Shown piece after piece: positions 55,744-63,874 of a DNA stretch of 64,000 bases. A program made the position numbers and the translations under genes. The stretch is taken from NCBI RefSeq assembly GCF_000701365.1, contig NZ_JNIK01000011.1, positions 124,001 to 188,000 on the forward strand, read 5' to 3'. Origin of the DNA: Blastococcus sp. URHD0036 (lineage in GTDB: Bacteria; Actinomycetota; Actinomycetes; Mycobacteriales; Geodermatophilaceae). The notes beneath the pieces are model-generated. The model was not told where the DNA came from. It saw only the letters and a program-made list of their open reading frames with translations, and did no database searches. Position 1 is the stretch's first letter. The number at the start of each line of letters is the position of its first letter.

Positions 55744-56363
55744 GCGAGACCCCACGGCGCCCCGGCGGACGCCGCCCCGGCAACCCCGGCACCCGCGACG
55801 CGGTGCTGGCCGCGGCCCGGGCGGCGTTCGCCGAGCGCGGCTTCGACGGCGCCTCGATCCGCGGGATCGCCGGCGCCGCCGACGTCGACCCCGCGCTGGT
55901 GCACCACTACTTCGGCACGAAGGACAAGCTCTTCCTCGCCGCCGTCGAGGCCCCCGCCGACCCCGACGACCTCCTGCCCGACGTGCTGGCCGCACCCCCG
56001 GACGCCCGGGGCGCCGCCGTCGTCCGGATGGTGCTGCACGTCTGGGACGGCCCGGCCCGGCCCGCCGTCCTGGCGCTGGTGCGCTCGGCGATCACCCACG
56101 AGTTCTCGGCGAAGCTGCTCCGCGAGTTCGTCCTCGCGAAGATCATCCGCCGCGTCGTCGGCTCGCTCGACATGCCCGTCGGCGAGCGGGAGGCCCGGGG
56201 CGCCCTCGTCGCCTCCCAGGTGATCGGGCTCGTGGTCAGCCGGTACGTGCTCCGGCTGGAGCCGCTGGCATCGGCGTCCGCCGACGAGGTCGTGGCCGCC
56301 GTCGGCCCGACCGTGCAGCGCTACCTGACCGGCGACGTCGACCTGCCCGGTCGGAGGGACTAG
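55740..56363 (+). CDS. TetR-family transcriptional regulator with a probable CTG start
   Basis: The 207-residue regulator has the TetR helix-turn-helix TRDAVLAAARAAFAERGFDGASIRGIAGAADVDPALVHHYFGTKDKLF. No ATG, GTG or TTG lies in frame before this domain after the previous gene's stop. The CTG at 55740 overlaps the permease TGA as CTGA and has GGAGGAGG just upstream, so I take it as the start. A GTG at 55807 would cut into helix 1. It probably represses the ABC exporter operon that it closes. Its stop overlaps the convergent thioesterase stop in CTAG. Confidence 0.85.
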   Translation: MSETPRRPGGRRPGNPGTRDAVLAAARAAFAERGFDGASIRGIAGAADVDPALVHHYFGTKDKLFLAAVEAPADPDDLLPDVLAAPPDARGAAVVRMVLHVWDGPARPAVLALVRSAITHEFSAKLLREFVLAKIIRRVVGSLDMPVGEREARGALVASQVIGLVVSRYVLRLEPLASASADEVVAAVGPTVQRYLTGDVDLPGRRD

Positions 56364-57169
56364 CGCGGCAGGCGGGCGAGCTGCCGGCTCTGCGCGACCA
56401 GCCGGCCGGTGGAGTCCCAGATCCGGCAGTCCTCGTCGGTCCAGCCGCCGGCGACCTCGGTGTTGACGTTCTCGACCAGGCACCAGCCGGGCGCCGGGAG
56501 CGCGCGGACGAGCACCTGCAGCTGCACCGTGGGAGCCCAGCCCATCCGGCCGATCGCGAACCCGGCCGGCGGCAGCGCGTCGGCGAACATCAGCAGCGCC
56601 AGCGGATCGGGCTCGCCGCCGTCGGCCAGGCGCATCCACGCCCGCAACCGCGGCTCGGCCGCCGGCCGCCCTTGCACGAAGCCGGCCGTCGCGGGGTCGA
56701 AGCGGATGTCCAGGCGCTGGACGAGCCCCGGCACCGGGACGCCCGGCGGCCGCAGCGCGGCCGGGCACTCGTCGGGCGCCGGCACCTGGGGCATGGGGTT
56801 GGCCGACCAGTCGACCGGCTCCTCCCCCAGCGTGGCGGTGGTGACCTGCGCCGTCAGGATCGGACCGATGCCGGTGGAGAGGACGGCGGCCGTGTTGGCC
56901 AGCGTGCGCCCGGTCGTCTCGGCGAGGAGCTCGATCCGCGCCGTACCCCCGGCGCCGGCCCGCAGGAAGGTCGCCGAGACCGCCACCGGGTGCGGGTGGG
57001 GGCTGTCCAGGAGGGCCGCCCGCGCCGCGACCGCCATCAGGTAGCCGCCGTTGAGGATCCCGCCGCCGACCTCCCAGCCCGGGTCCAGCTCGGCGACGGC
57101 GCCACCGCCCTCGGCGCGGGCGACGGTCGTGGCGCGGGCGAAGGCACTGTCGGGGTGGTTCTGCGGCAC
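56360..57169 (-). CDS. Thioesterase-superfamily (double hotdog, TesB-like) protein
   Basis: The 269-residue protein has two hotdog halves: GWEVGGGILNGGYLMAVAARAALLDSPHPHPVAVSATFLRAG and LMFADALPPAGFAIGRMGWAPTVQLQVLVRALPAPGWCLVEN..., matching acyl-CoA thioesterase family proteins of actinobacteria. The substrate is unknown. GTG 57169 is preferred because CACCCT lies 7 bases upstream; an ATG at 57199 would overlap the start codon of the divergent aldo/keto reductase. Confidence 0.88.
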   Translation of the reverse strand: MPQNHPDSAFARATTVARAEGGGAVAELDPGWEVGGGILNGGYLMAVAARAALLDSPHPHPVAVSATFLRAGAGGTARIELLAETTGRTLANTAAVLSTGIGPILTAQVTTATLGEEPVDWSANPMPQVPAPDECPAALRPPGVPVPGLVQRLDIRFDPATAGFVQGRPAAEPRLRAWMRLADGGEPDPLALLMFADALPPAGFAIGRMGWAPTVQLQVLVRALPAPGWCLVENVNTEVAGGWTDEDCRIWDSTGRLVAQSRQLARLPR

Positions 57170-57197
57170 GACCGTCAGGGTGCCAGGGTGGCTTCCC

Positions 57198-58166
57198 ATG
57201 GAGTACACGCACCTCGGTCGCAGCGGTCTGTCGGTCTCCCGTCTCTGCCTCGGGACCATGAACTTCGGGTGGAAGACCGAGGAGGCCGACTCGCACGCGA
57301 TCATGGACCGGGCGCTGGCCGAGGGCGTGAACTTCTTCGACACCGCCAACGTCTACGGGCGCAGCGCCGGCCGCGGCCGCACCGAGGAGGTCATCGGCGC
57401 CTGGTTCGCCCAGGGCGGCGACCGCCGGGAGAAGACCGTGCTGGCCACCAAGGTCTACGGGACCATGAGCGACTGGCCCAACGACTCGAAGCTGTCCGCC
57501 CGGAACATCGTGCGGTCCTGCGAGGCGTCGCTGCGCCGGCTGCAGACCGACTGGATCGACCTCTACCAGTTCCACCACAGCGACCCGGCCACGCCGTGGG
57601 ACGAGATCTGGCAGGCGTGCGAGTCGCTCGTGGCCCAGGGCAAGGTGCTCTACGTCGGGGCCTCGAACCACGCCGGTTGGCAGCTGGCCACCGGGAACGC
57701 CGTCGCCGCGCGGCGCGGCTCCCAGGGCCTGGTCAGCGAACAGTCGCACTACAACCTGCTCACCCGGCACGTGGAGCTGGAGGTGCTGCCCGCGGCCGAG
57801 CACCACGGCATCGGTGTCATCCCGTGGAGCCCGCTGGCCGGCGGGCTGCTGGCCGGGGTGCTCGACGAGTCGGCCGGCGACCGCCGCAAGGACGAGCGCG
57901 TCCGGAAGCAGATCGAGCAGCACCGTCCCGCGCTGGAGGCCTGGGAGTCGCTCTGCGCCGAGCTCGGGCACGCTCCGGCCGACGTCGGCGTCGCGTGGCT
58001 GCTGCACCGCCCGGCGGTGACCGCGCCGATCATCGGGCCGCGCACGATGGAGCAGCTCGAGGGCGGCATGCGTGCGGTGGACATCGCCCTCGACGAGGCC
58101 ACGCTGACCCGCCTCGACGAGATCTTCCCCGGCTACCGGCCCGCCCCGATGGAGTACGCCTGGTAG
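57198..58166 (+). CDS. Aldo/keto reductase
   Basis: The 322-residue TIM-barrel enzyme has GTMNFGWKTEEADSHAIMDRALAEGVNFFDTANVYG (catalytic Asp and Tyr), the catalytic Lys in VLATKVYG and the NADP-binding region near AITAPIIGPRTMEQLEG. It is in the AKR11/YajO-like group that reduces aldehydes or ketones with NADPH. It is divergent from the thioesterase gene by 28 bp. It ends before a dispersed repeat, convergent with thpR. Confidence 0.94.
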   Translation: MEYTHLGRSGLSVSRLCLGTMNFGWKTEEADSHAIMDRALAEGVNFFDTANVYGRSAGRGRTEEVIGAWFAQGGDRREKTVLATKVYGTMSDWPNDSKLSARNIVRSCEASLRRLQTDWIDLYQFHHSDPATPWDEIWQACESLVAQGKVLYVGASNHAGWQLATGNAVAARRGSQGLVSEQSHYNLLTRHVELEVLPAAEHHGIGVIPWSPLAGGLLAGVLDESAGDRRKDERVRKQIEQHRPALEAWESLCAELGHAPADVGVAWLLHRPAVTAPIIGPRTMEQLEGGMRAVDIALDEATLTRLDEIFPGYRPAPMEYAW

Positions 58167-58198
58167 CAAGGGGAGGTTCGGTTGCCGTGTCCGGTGGC

Positions 58199-58286
58199 GG
58201 GCCCGGAGGGTCCCCTCCGGACGCGGCGGCGGGGCTCAATGCGACTCGGGCACGGCACCTGGCCGCGGTGCCGTCCGGAGGACGGC
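58199..58286 (+). repeat. Dispersed non-coding repeat, copy A
   Basis: This 88-base element matches copy B (62908-62996). The shared parts are GGGCCCGGAGGGT at the left, GGCGGGGCTCA in the middle, and a 3' half of GGGCACGGCACCTGGCCGCG followed by GTGC(C/G)GTCCGGAGGAC(G/C)GC. The end folds as GCCGTCC/GGACGGC with a GGA loop. The copy overlaps the last 17 codons (including the stop) of thpR on the other strand. Confidence 0.8.
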
Positions 58287-58832
58287 GATGACGTCGTGCC
58301 GGGGGTTCGCGCCCAGCATGCTGCGCACGAGCGCGACCTCCCCGACCGACCACTGCGGCCCCCGGTAGTCGGCGATCCGGTCGGCCAGCGTCGCGTCGGC
58401 GGGCCGTCCGGGACGCCACCGGCCGAGCGTGAGGTGTGGGCGGAAGGGCCGGTCGTCCACCGGCAGCTCCAGGGAGCGGGCGGCTCGGGCCAGCCGGCCC
58501 GCCAGGGCGGTGAGTGCGTCGACGTCCCCGGCCACCCCCGCCCAGAGGACCTGCGGACGCCGGAGGGAGCCGAACCGCCCACCGCCGATCAGCTGCAGCG
58601 TCATGGGCTGGGCCGCGGCGACGGCGCCGGCCACCCGCTCCGTCAGCGGCTCGAGGGTCGCCGGGGGCACGGCGCCGAGGAACAGCAGCGTGAGGTGCCA
58701 GCGCTCGACCGCCGTCCACGCGGGTGCACCCGGTGCCTCGCGCAGCGGCGCGACCACCGCGGCGAGGTGCGCGAGCGCGGCCTCGGGCGGGGCCACGGCG
58801 ACGAACAGCCGGAGCGGTGGCGGTGCGCTCAG
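58236..58832 (-). CDS. thpR: RNA 2',3'-cyclic phosphodiesterase ThpR, probable CTG start
   Basis: The 198-residue 2H phosphoesterase hydrolyses 2',3'-cyclic RNA ends. It has both catalytic motifs, HLTLLFLG and HLTLGRW. The family starts (M)RLFVAV, and here LRLFVAVAPPEAALAHL is reached only from the CTG at 58832, which overlaps the upstream gene's TGA as CTGA. The first standard start, GTG 58796, lies after the first beta strand. The C-terminal tail (VLRTAPRPGAVPESH) is encoded by the dispersed repeat copy A. It is cotranscribed with the 128-residue membrane protein. Confidence 0.87.
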   Translation of the reverse strand: MSAPPPLRLFVAVAPPEAALAHLAAVVAPLREAPGAPAWTAVERWHLTLLFLGAVPPATLEPLTERVAGAVAAAQPMTLQLIGGGRFGSLRRPQVLWAGVAGDVDALTALAGRLARAARSLELPVDDRPFRPHLTLGRWRPGRPADATLADRIADYRGPQWSVGEVALVRSMLGANPRHDVIAVLRTAPRPGAVPESH

Positions 58833-59215
58833 CGCGGGTCCAGGCCGGCGTCGGTCAGGGCGGCCTGCAGCCGCTTCCGTTCGGCGTCGCGGCGCGCTCC
58901 GGGCGACGCGAGGGTCATGGTGTGCGGCACCTCGAGCAGGGCCGCCGCCTCGACGAGGACGTCGTCGTAGGCGCTCTGCAGGCCGCGCCGGCGGGCGACG
59001 GGGACGCCGGCGGGCACGAGCGCGAGCTCACGGGCGAGCCGGCGGAGGTCCGCGGCCACGGCCTGCAGCGGGCGGTGGACCGGCTCGGCGGCCCCGCGAC
59101 GCCGGGGGCGCAGCCGCACGGTGCCGCAGAAGAGCCCGGTCAGCAGGCCCAGGAGGGCGAAGGCGCCCACGAGTGCCGCGGTGAGCAACGCGATCTGCAG
59201 CAGAGCGCCGGCCAT
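58829..59215 (-). CDS. Membrane-anchored protein of unknown function
   Basis: The 128-residue protein has an N-terminal membrane segment (LLQIALLTAALVGAFALLGLLTGLF) and a basic, helical cytoplasmic region with VAADLRRLARELALVPAGVPVARRRGLQSAYDDVLVEAAALLEV. I do not recognise a family. ATG 59215 has GGAGG 5 bases upstream. The stop overlaps the thpR start, suggesting that the two are translated together. Confidence 0.8.
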   Translation of the reverse strand: MAGALLQIALLTAALVGAFALLGLLTGLFCGTVRLRPRRRGAAEPVHRPLQAVAADLRRLARELALVPAGVPVARRRGLQSAYDDVLVEAAALLEVPHTMTLASPGARRDAERKRLQAALTDAGLDPR

Positions 59216-59264
59216 GGCGGCCTCCGGGTCGGCGGAGTGCGGGTGGCCGGAAGGGTACGCCGGA

Positions 59265-60560
59265 TCAGCCTGCCCCGATGGGCGAGCGGCCGACCGTCGT
59301 CCGCTCCTCGGCCAGCTGCCGGGCACGCGTGCTGCGGGAGAGCCAGGCGGCGGCGCACAACCCGGCGACGACGAGCAGCCCTCCGCTCAGCACGAAGGCC
59401 CAGGGCGCGCCGAGGTGCTCGCCGATCCACCCGATGAGCGGTGACCCGATCGGCAGGCCGCCGGTGAGGCACACGAAGTACAGCGCCATGACCCGCCCCC
59501 GCATCTGGGGATCGGCGCCCAGCTGGACGAAGCCGTTGTTGGCCACCGTGAACATCATCGCGGCGGCTCCCATGGGGACGAGCGCCGCGGCGAACCAGGC
59601 GTATCCCGGCATGAGCCCGGCCACCACACAGCAGCTCCCGAGGACGACCAGCGCCAGGACGAGGAAGCCCTCCTTGGGGCGACTGTTGCGCCGGGCGGAC
59701 AGCAGCGCCCCGGTGAGCGAGCCGACGGCGAAGAACGTCGTGAGCAGCCCGAACGCGCTCGCCCCGAGGTGGAACTCCTGCCGGGCCATGAGCGCGATCG
59801 TGACCTGGGTGCTCAACCCGAACGTGCCGACCAGGAAGGCGAGCGAGAGCGCCAGCACCAGATCCGGGCGCGACCAGGTGTAGGCCAGGCCCGCCCGGAG
59901 CTGGCCGCGCGCCCGGGCGACCGGCGGGCTGGGGAACAGCTCGGCCGCGCGCATGCCGAGCAGCGCGGCGATCGTGAAGGCGAAGCTCCCGGCGTTGATG
60001 AGGAACGCCGGGCCGGTCCCGCCCGACGAGGCGCCGATCAGCAGACCGGCGACCGCCGGGCCGACCAGCCGCGCCCCGTTGAAGACGGTGGAGTTCAGGC
60101 CGACGGCGTTGGTCAGCAGATCGGGCCCGACCATCTCCGAGACGAAGGACTGCCGGACCGGCAGGTCGATGGACGACACCACGCCGAGCGCGGCCGCGAA
60201 CGCCAGGACGTGCCACAGCTGCACGTGGCCGGTGATCACGAGCAGGCCGAGCGCGAGCGCGATCACCCCCATCAGCGCCTGGGTGACCACCAGCAGCGGC
60301 CGCTTCGGGTACCGGTCGGCGAGGACCCCGCCGTACATGCCGAGGACCAGCCCCGGCGCGAACTGGAGCGAGGTGACGACACCGAGGGCCACCCCGCTGT
60401 CGCCCGAGAGCTGCAGGACCAGCCAGTCCTGGCCGATCCGCTGCATCCAGGTGCCGATGAGGCTGACCAGGTTCGCCGACGCGTAGAGCCGGAAGTTCCG
60501 CACCCTCAGGGACCGGAACATCCCCCGCGAGGACCTCGCCTCGGCGCCCGTCCCGGTCAC
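59265..60560 (-). CDS. MFS transporter (MFS_3/EntS-like)
   Basis: The 431-residue protein has 12 predicted membrane segments: FRLYASANLVSLIGTWMQRIGQDWLVLQLSGDSGVALGVV and GGVLADRYPKRPLLVV are typical of the MFS_3 exporter group. It is translated from a GTG at 60560 that overlaps the MarR stop as GTGA, or from the ATG of MFRSLRVRNF. It probably exports a compound under control of the MarR protein. The substrate is unknown. Confidence 0.93.
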   Translation of the reverse strand: MTGTGAEARSSRGMFRSLRVRNFRLYASANLVSLIGTWMQRIGQDWLVLQLSGDSGVALGVVTSLQFAPGLVLGMYGGVLADRYPKRPLLVVTQALMGVIALALGLLVITGHVQLWHVLAFAAALGVVSSIDLPVRQSFVSEMVGPDLLTNAVGLNSTVFNGARLVGPAVAGLLIGASSGGTGPAFLINAGSFAFTIAALLGMRAAELFPSPPVARARGQLRAGLAYTWSRPDLVLALSLAFLVGTFGLSTQVTIALMARQEFHLGASAFGLLTTFFAVGSLTGALLSARRNSRPKEGFLVLALVVLGSCCVVAGLMPGYAWFAAALVPMGAAAMMFTVANNGFVQLGADPQMRGRVMALYFVCLTGGLPIGSPLIGWIGEHLGAPWAFVLSGGLLVVAGLCAAAWLSRSTRARQLAEERTTVGRSPIGAG

Positions 60561-60991
60561 CGTCCGGCCAGCTTCTCCATGATCGTCGAGGCCTCTCGCA
60601 GGACTGCCCGTTCCTCGTCGGTCAGCTCCGTCAGCGCCTCGTTCAGCCACGCCTCCCGGGCCTGCGCCTCGGCGCCGAGCAGCTCGGCCGCCGCCGGGGT
60701 GAGGTCGATGACGACCTGCCGCCCGTCGGTCGGGTGCGGGCTGCGGGTCAGCAGGCCCATCCCCTCCAGCGCCACCACGACCCGCGTCATCGACGGCGGC
60801 TGGACCCGCTCGTGCCCCGCCAGTTCGCCCGGGCTCATCGGCCCGTGCTGCTTGAGCGTCGACAACGCGGACAGGTGGGTCAGCGTCACCGAGGTGTCGA
60901 CCCGCTGGTTCCGCAGCCTCCGGGAGAAGCGCATGACCGCGAGGCGCAGGTCGTGCGCGAGCGCCGCGGTGTCCAGCGTCGTCCGGGGCAC
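60557..60991 (-). CDS. MarR-family transcriptional regulator
   Basis: The 144-residue regulator has a MarR winged helix: VTLTHLSALSTLKQHGPMSPGELAGHERVQPPSMTRVVVALEGMGLLTRSPHPTDGRQVVIDLT. It is the first gene of an operon with the MFS exporter, the usual layout for a drug-responsive repressor. GTG 60991 lies 7 bases after TAGGCT with no ribosome binding site, so the transcript may be leaderless. A MarR gene is also present near DUF2530 in M. tuberculosis (Rv0880). Confidence 0.94.
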   Translation of the reverse strand: MPRTTLDTAALAHDLRLAVMRFSRRLRNQRVDTSVTLTHLSALSTLKQHGPMSPGELAGHERVQPPSMTRVVVALEGMGLLTRSPHPTDGRQVVIDLTPAAAELLGAEAQAREAWLNEALTELTDEERAVLREASTIMEKLAGR

Positions 60992-61025
60992 GATCCGTAG
61001 CCTACCTAACGACCGCTCCGCCCCC

Positions 61026-62552
61026 TCAGACGAGCTGCTGGATCGGCTCCAGCGCGAAGTAGACGACGAACACGATCGCGATCACCCACATGAGCGGGTG
61101 GATGTCGCGGCGGCGGCCCACCGCCAGGCGGAGCAGCACGAAGCTGACGACGCCGGCCCCGATCCCGTTGGTGATCGAGTAGGTGAACGGCATCAGCGCG
61201 ATGGTGAGGAACGCCGGGATGACCAGGGACATGTCGTCCCATGCCAGGTACCGGATCTGCGTGATCATCAGGGCGCCGACGATGACCAGCGCGGGCGCGG
61301 CCGCCTCCGACGGGACCATCTGGACCAGCGGCGTGAAGAACATCGCGACGAGGAACAGCAGGCCGGTGGCGATGCTGGCCAGGCCGGTGCGCGCACCGTC
61401 GGCGACACCGGCGGTGCTCTCGATGTAGGTCGTGTTCGACGAGACACTGCCCGCGCCACCCGCCGCGGCGGCCAGCGAGTCGATGAGCAGCACCGGCTGC
61501 GACTTCGGCAGGTTCTTGTCCTCGTCGAGCAGGCCGCCCTCGGCACCCACGGCGGTCACCGTGCCGACCGTGTCGAAGAAGTCGGCGATCATGATCGAGA
61601 AGACGATGAGCAGGGCGGCGATGATGCCGATCCGCTCGAAGCCGCCGAACAGCGAGAAGTTGCCGATCAGCGAGAGGTCGGGGCCGTCGACGACGTCGTC
61701 GGGCAGCTTCGGCACCTGCAGCGCCCAGCCGTGCGGGTTCTCGTCCCCGATGCGCGGGCCGATGTCGGCGATCGCCTCGATGAGGATGGCCAGCAGCGTC
61801 GTGGCCACGATGCCGATGAGCAGCGCGCCCTTGACCTTGCGGACGACGAGGACGGCCATCAGCAGCAGGCCGAACACGAAGACGAACAGCGGCCATCCGG
61901 CCAGCTGACCGCCGACGCCGAAGGTGATCAGCGGGCTGCCCGGGCGGATCACCCCGGCGTCGGCGAGACCGATGATGGTGAGGAAGAAGCCGATGCCGAC
62001 GGCGATGGCCGTCTTGAGCTGGGGCGGGATGGCCTCGAAGACGGCCTTCCGGAAGCCGGTGAGCACCAGCACCGTGATCAGCAGGCCCTCGAGGACGACC
62101 AGGCCCATGATCTCGGGCCACGACAGCTGGGTCGCCGCGTAGACCGCGACGACGGCGTTGATGCCCAGCCCGGTGGCGAGCGCGAAGGGGTACCGGCCGA
62201 CGACGCCCATGAGGATGGTCATGACGCCGGCGATGAGCGCGGTGACCGCGGCGACGGAGGCGAAGGACAGCGAGCCGCCGGTGACGTCCACGCCCGGCCC
62301 GTTGCCGGTGTCGATGGTCGTCAGGATGATCGGGTTCAGGATGACGATGTAGGCCATCGTGAAGAAGGTCGTCAGCCCACCGCGGAGCTCGCGGGCGACG
62401 GTGGAGCGCCGGGCGCTGATCTCGAAGTAGCGGTCGAGGCCGTTGCGCGGCCGGATGCGCGGGCCGTCACTGCGCCGCGGCGTGGTCGCCGACGTGGCCG
62501 CCGAGACGTCGGCGGGGGTGTCCCCCGTGGTCGGGTGGGACTGCTCGGGCAT
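61026..62552 (-). CDS. NCS2-family purine permease (AzgA/PbuG-like)
   Basis: The 508-residue transporter has about 12-14 membrane segments and AzgA-type motifs: REL RGGLTTFFTMAYIVILNP near residues 55-75, ATGLGINAVVA, ADFFDTVGTVTAVG and the SSNTTYIESTAGVADGARTGLASIATG stretch. It probably takes up hypoxanthine, guanine or adenine. GGGGAG lies 8 bases before ATG 62552. It is divergent from the DUF2530 gene. Confidence 0.95.
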   Translation of the reverse strand: MPEQSHPTTGDTPADVSAATSATTPRRSDGPRIRPRNGLDRYFEISARRSTVARELRGGLTTFFTMAYIVILNPIILTTIDTGNGPGVDVTGGSLSFASVAAVTALIAGVMTILMGVVGRYPFALATGLGINAVVAVYAATQLSWPEIMGLVVLEGLLITVLVLTGFRKAVFEAIPPQLKTAIAVGIGFFLTIIGLADAGVIRPGSPLITFGVGGQLAGWPLFVFVFGLLLMAVLVVRKVKGALLIGIVATTLLAILIEAIADIGPRIGDENPHGWALQVPKLPDDVVDGPDLSLIGNFSLFGGFERIGIIAALLIVFSIMIADFFDTVGTVTAVGAEGGLLDEDKNLPKSQPVLLIDSLAAAAGGAGSVSSNTTYIESTAGVADGARTGLASIATGLLFLVAMFFTPLVQMVPSEAAAPALVIVGALMITQIRYLAWDDMSLVIPAFLTIALMPFTYSITNGIGAGVVSFVLLRLAVGRRRDIHPLMWVIAIVFVVYFALEPIQQLV

Positions 62553-62649
62553 GACGGATCTCCCCGTTGTTCAGCCGGACGGGCGGCGACAGAGTGCCAC
62601 ATCCGGCGGGAACCGAGGTCACCGTCGGGTCACGCCTAAGGTCGGGGAC

Positions 62650-62871
62650 ATGCCCGGTCCGACGAAGCAGGCCCCGCCCCCGCTGCGGGTCGACACCGCG
62701 CGGGTCGTCCTCGCCGGGACAGCGCTGTGGGCGGTCGCGCTGGTGGTCCTGCTGCTGCTCGGCGACCGGGTCGACCGGGTGTGGACCTGGACCTGCGTGG
62801 CCGGGATCGTGCTGCCGTTCCTCGGCCTCGGCATCATGCGCTGGCAGGGCCAACTCGGCCGCAAGGACTAA
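62650..62871 (+). CDS. DUF2530 small membrane protein
   Basis: The 73-residue protein has two membrane segments (VVLAGTALWAVALVVLLLL and WTWTCVAGIVLPFLGLGIM) after a polar N terminus, matching actinobacterial DUF2530 proteins such as Rv0879c. The function is unknown. TAAGGT lies 7 bases before the ATG. Confidence 0.9.
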   Translation: MPGPTKQAPPPLRVDTARVVLAGTALWAVALVVLLLLGDRVDRVWTWTCVAGIVLPFLGLGIMRWQGQLGRKD

Positions 62872-62907
62872 GGCCCGAAGCCGCCCTGCGAGGGTCGTGC
62901 CCGAGTG

Positions 62908-62996
62908 GGGCCCGGAGGGTTCCGCGAAGGGTGCGACGGCGGGGCTCAGCGCACCGGGGGCACGGCACCTGGCCGCGGTGCGGTCCGGAGGACCGC
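62908..62996 (+). repeat. Dispersed non-coding repeat, copy B
   Basis: This 89-base element is homologous to copy A at 58199-58286. The 3' hairpin is GCGGTCC/GGACCGC with a GGA loop, which differs from copy A by a swapped base pair at the third position. It lies between the convergent DUF2530 and DUF3027 genes, ending 5 bases before the latter's stop. Confidence 0.8.
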
Positions 62997-63000
62997 AGTG

Positions 63001-63768
63001 CTACAGCAGGTCGAAGTCGGCCGTGTCGTAGCGCGCGGTGTTGACGACCTCGGTGGTGTCCTGCGCGACCAGGGACGCCTGGCTGTGCGCGCCGCAGCCG
63101 TAGTCGACGGTGACCACCCGGCCGTCGGCGGGGGCGTAGGCGTTCCCGCAGGCGCCGAGCGCCGCGCGCAGCGTCCCGGCCAGCGGGAGGAAGAAGCCGC
63201 AGGTCCCGCACGGTCCGGGGGCCTGGCGGGCCATGGGCGACCGCGGTCCGAAGTCGCCGTCGTTCCAGCGGGCCAGCGCGTCCGAGCGGCCCTCGTGCGA
63301 CATCACCCGCTCGCGGCCGAGGCCGATCTCGCGGGCGACCACGCGGGCCTCCGGGTCGTCGGCCGCGTCGTCGTCGACGGTGTAGGTGGGCACCAGCCGG
63401 GGGTCGTCCTCGGTGGAGGGCAGGACGTCGCCGACCGAGAGGTCGCCCGGGCGCAGCCGCTCGTGCCACGGCACCCACGCGGGAGCGAGCAGCGCCCGCT
63501 CGCCGGGCAGCAGGACGACCTCGTCGACGGTCACGGTCTCCTCGCCGGTGGCCCGGGCGATCGTGACCGCCCAGTACCAGCCGACGTAGCCGGGCAGGGT
63601 GCTGGCGAAGGAGTGGGTCAGCACCTCGCCACGGGCGGGGTCGCCGGTGTCGTCCGAGACGGCGGCCAGGTGCTCGCCGACGACGGCGGCATCGCCGGCC
63701 GTCTCCACCGCGGCGGCGCGGGCGAGGTCGACGGCGGCGGCCAGGGCGGGCGGCGGGGTCTCGGACAC
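63001..63768 (-). CDS. DUF3027 domain protein
   Basis: The 255-residue protein matches DUF3027 (M. tuberculosis Rv0877): GYVGWYWAVTIARA, LLAPAWVPWHERLRPGDLSVGDVLP, and a cysteine-containing C-terminal region GPCGTCGFFLPLAGTLRAALGACGNAYAPADGRVVTVDYGCGAHSQ. The four cysteines, CGTC and two later, look like a metal site. The function is unknown. GTG 63768 is chosen over upstream frames because it starts the conserved MSETPPPALAAAVD. Confidence 0.92.
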   Translation of the reverse strand: MSETPPPALAAAVDLARAAAVETAGDAAVVGEHLAAVSDDTGDPARGEVLTHSFASTLPGYVGWYWAVTIARATGEETVTVDEVVLLPGERALLAPAWVPWHERLRPGDLSVGDVLPSTEDDPRLVPTYTVDDDAADDPEARVVAREIGLGRERVMSHEGRSDALARWNDGDFGPRSPMARQAPGPCGTCGFFLPLAGTLRAALGACGNAYAPADGRVVTVDYGCGAHSQASLVAQDTTEVVNTARYDTADFDLL

Positions 63769-63874
63769 GACGCCATTGTCGCGCACCTCCCGCTTGCCGA
63801 CCCGCGCGGTGCGGCACGCGCGCGGCGCTCCCGCCTCCCCGCCCCTGTTCAGGCTCGTGCGGCACCATGGAGCG

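Noticed and set aside
59769-62639. A 956-codon open frame on the plus strand
   Set aside because: It is antisense to the MFS, MarR and NCS2 genes, which have clear domains; the frame gives Asp/Glu/Arg-rich repetitive sequence typical of a GC shadow.
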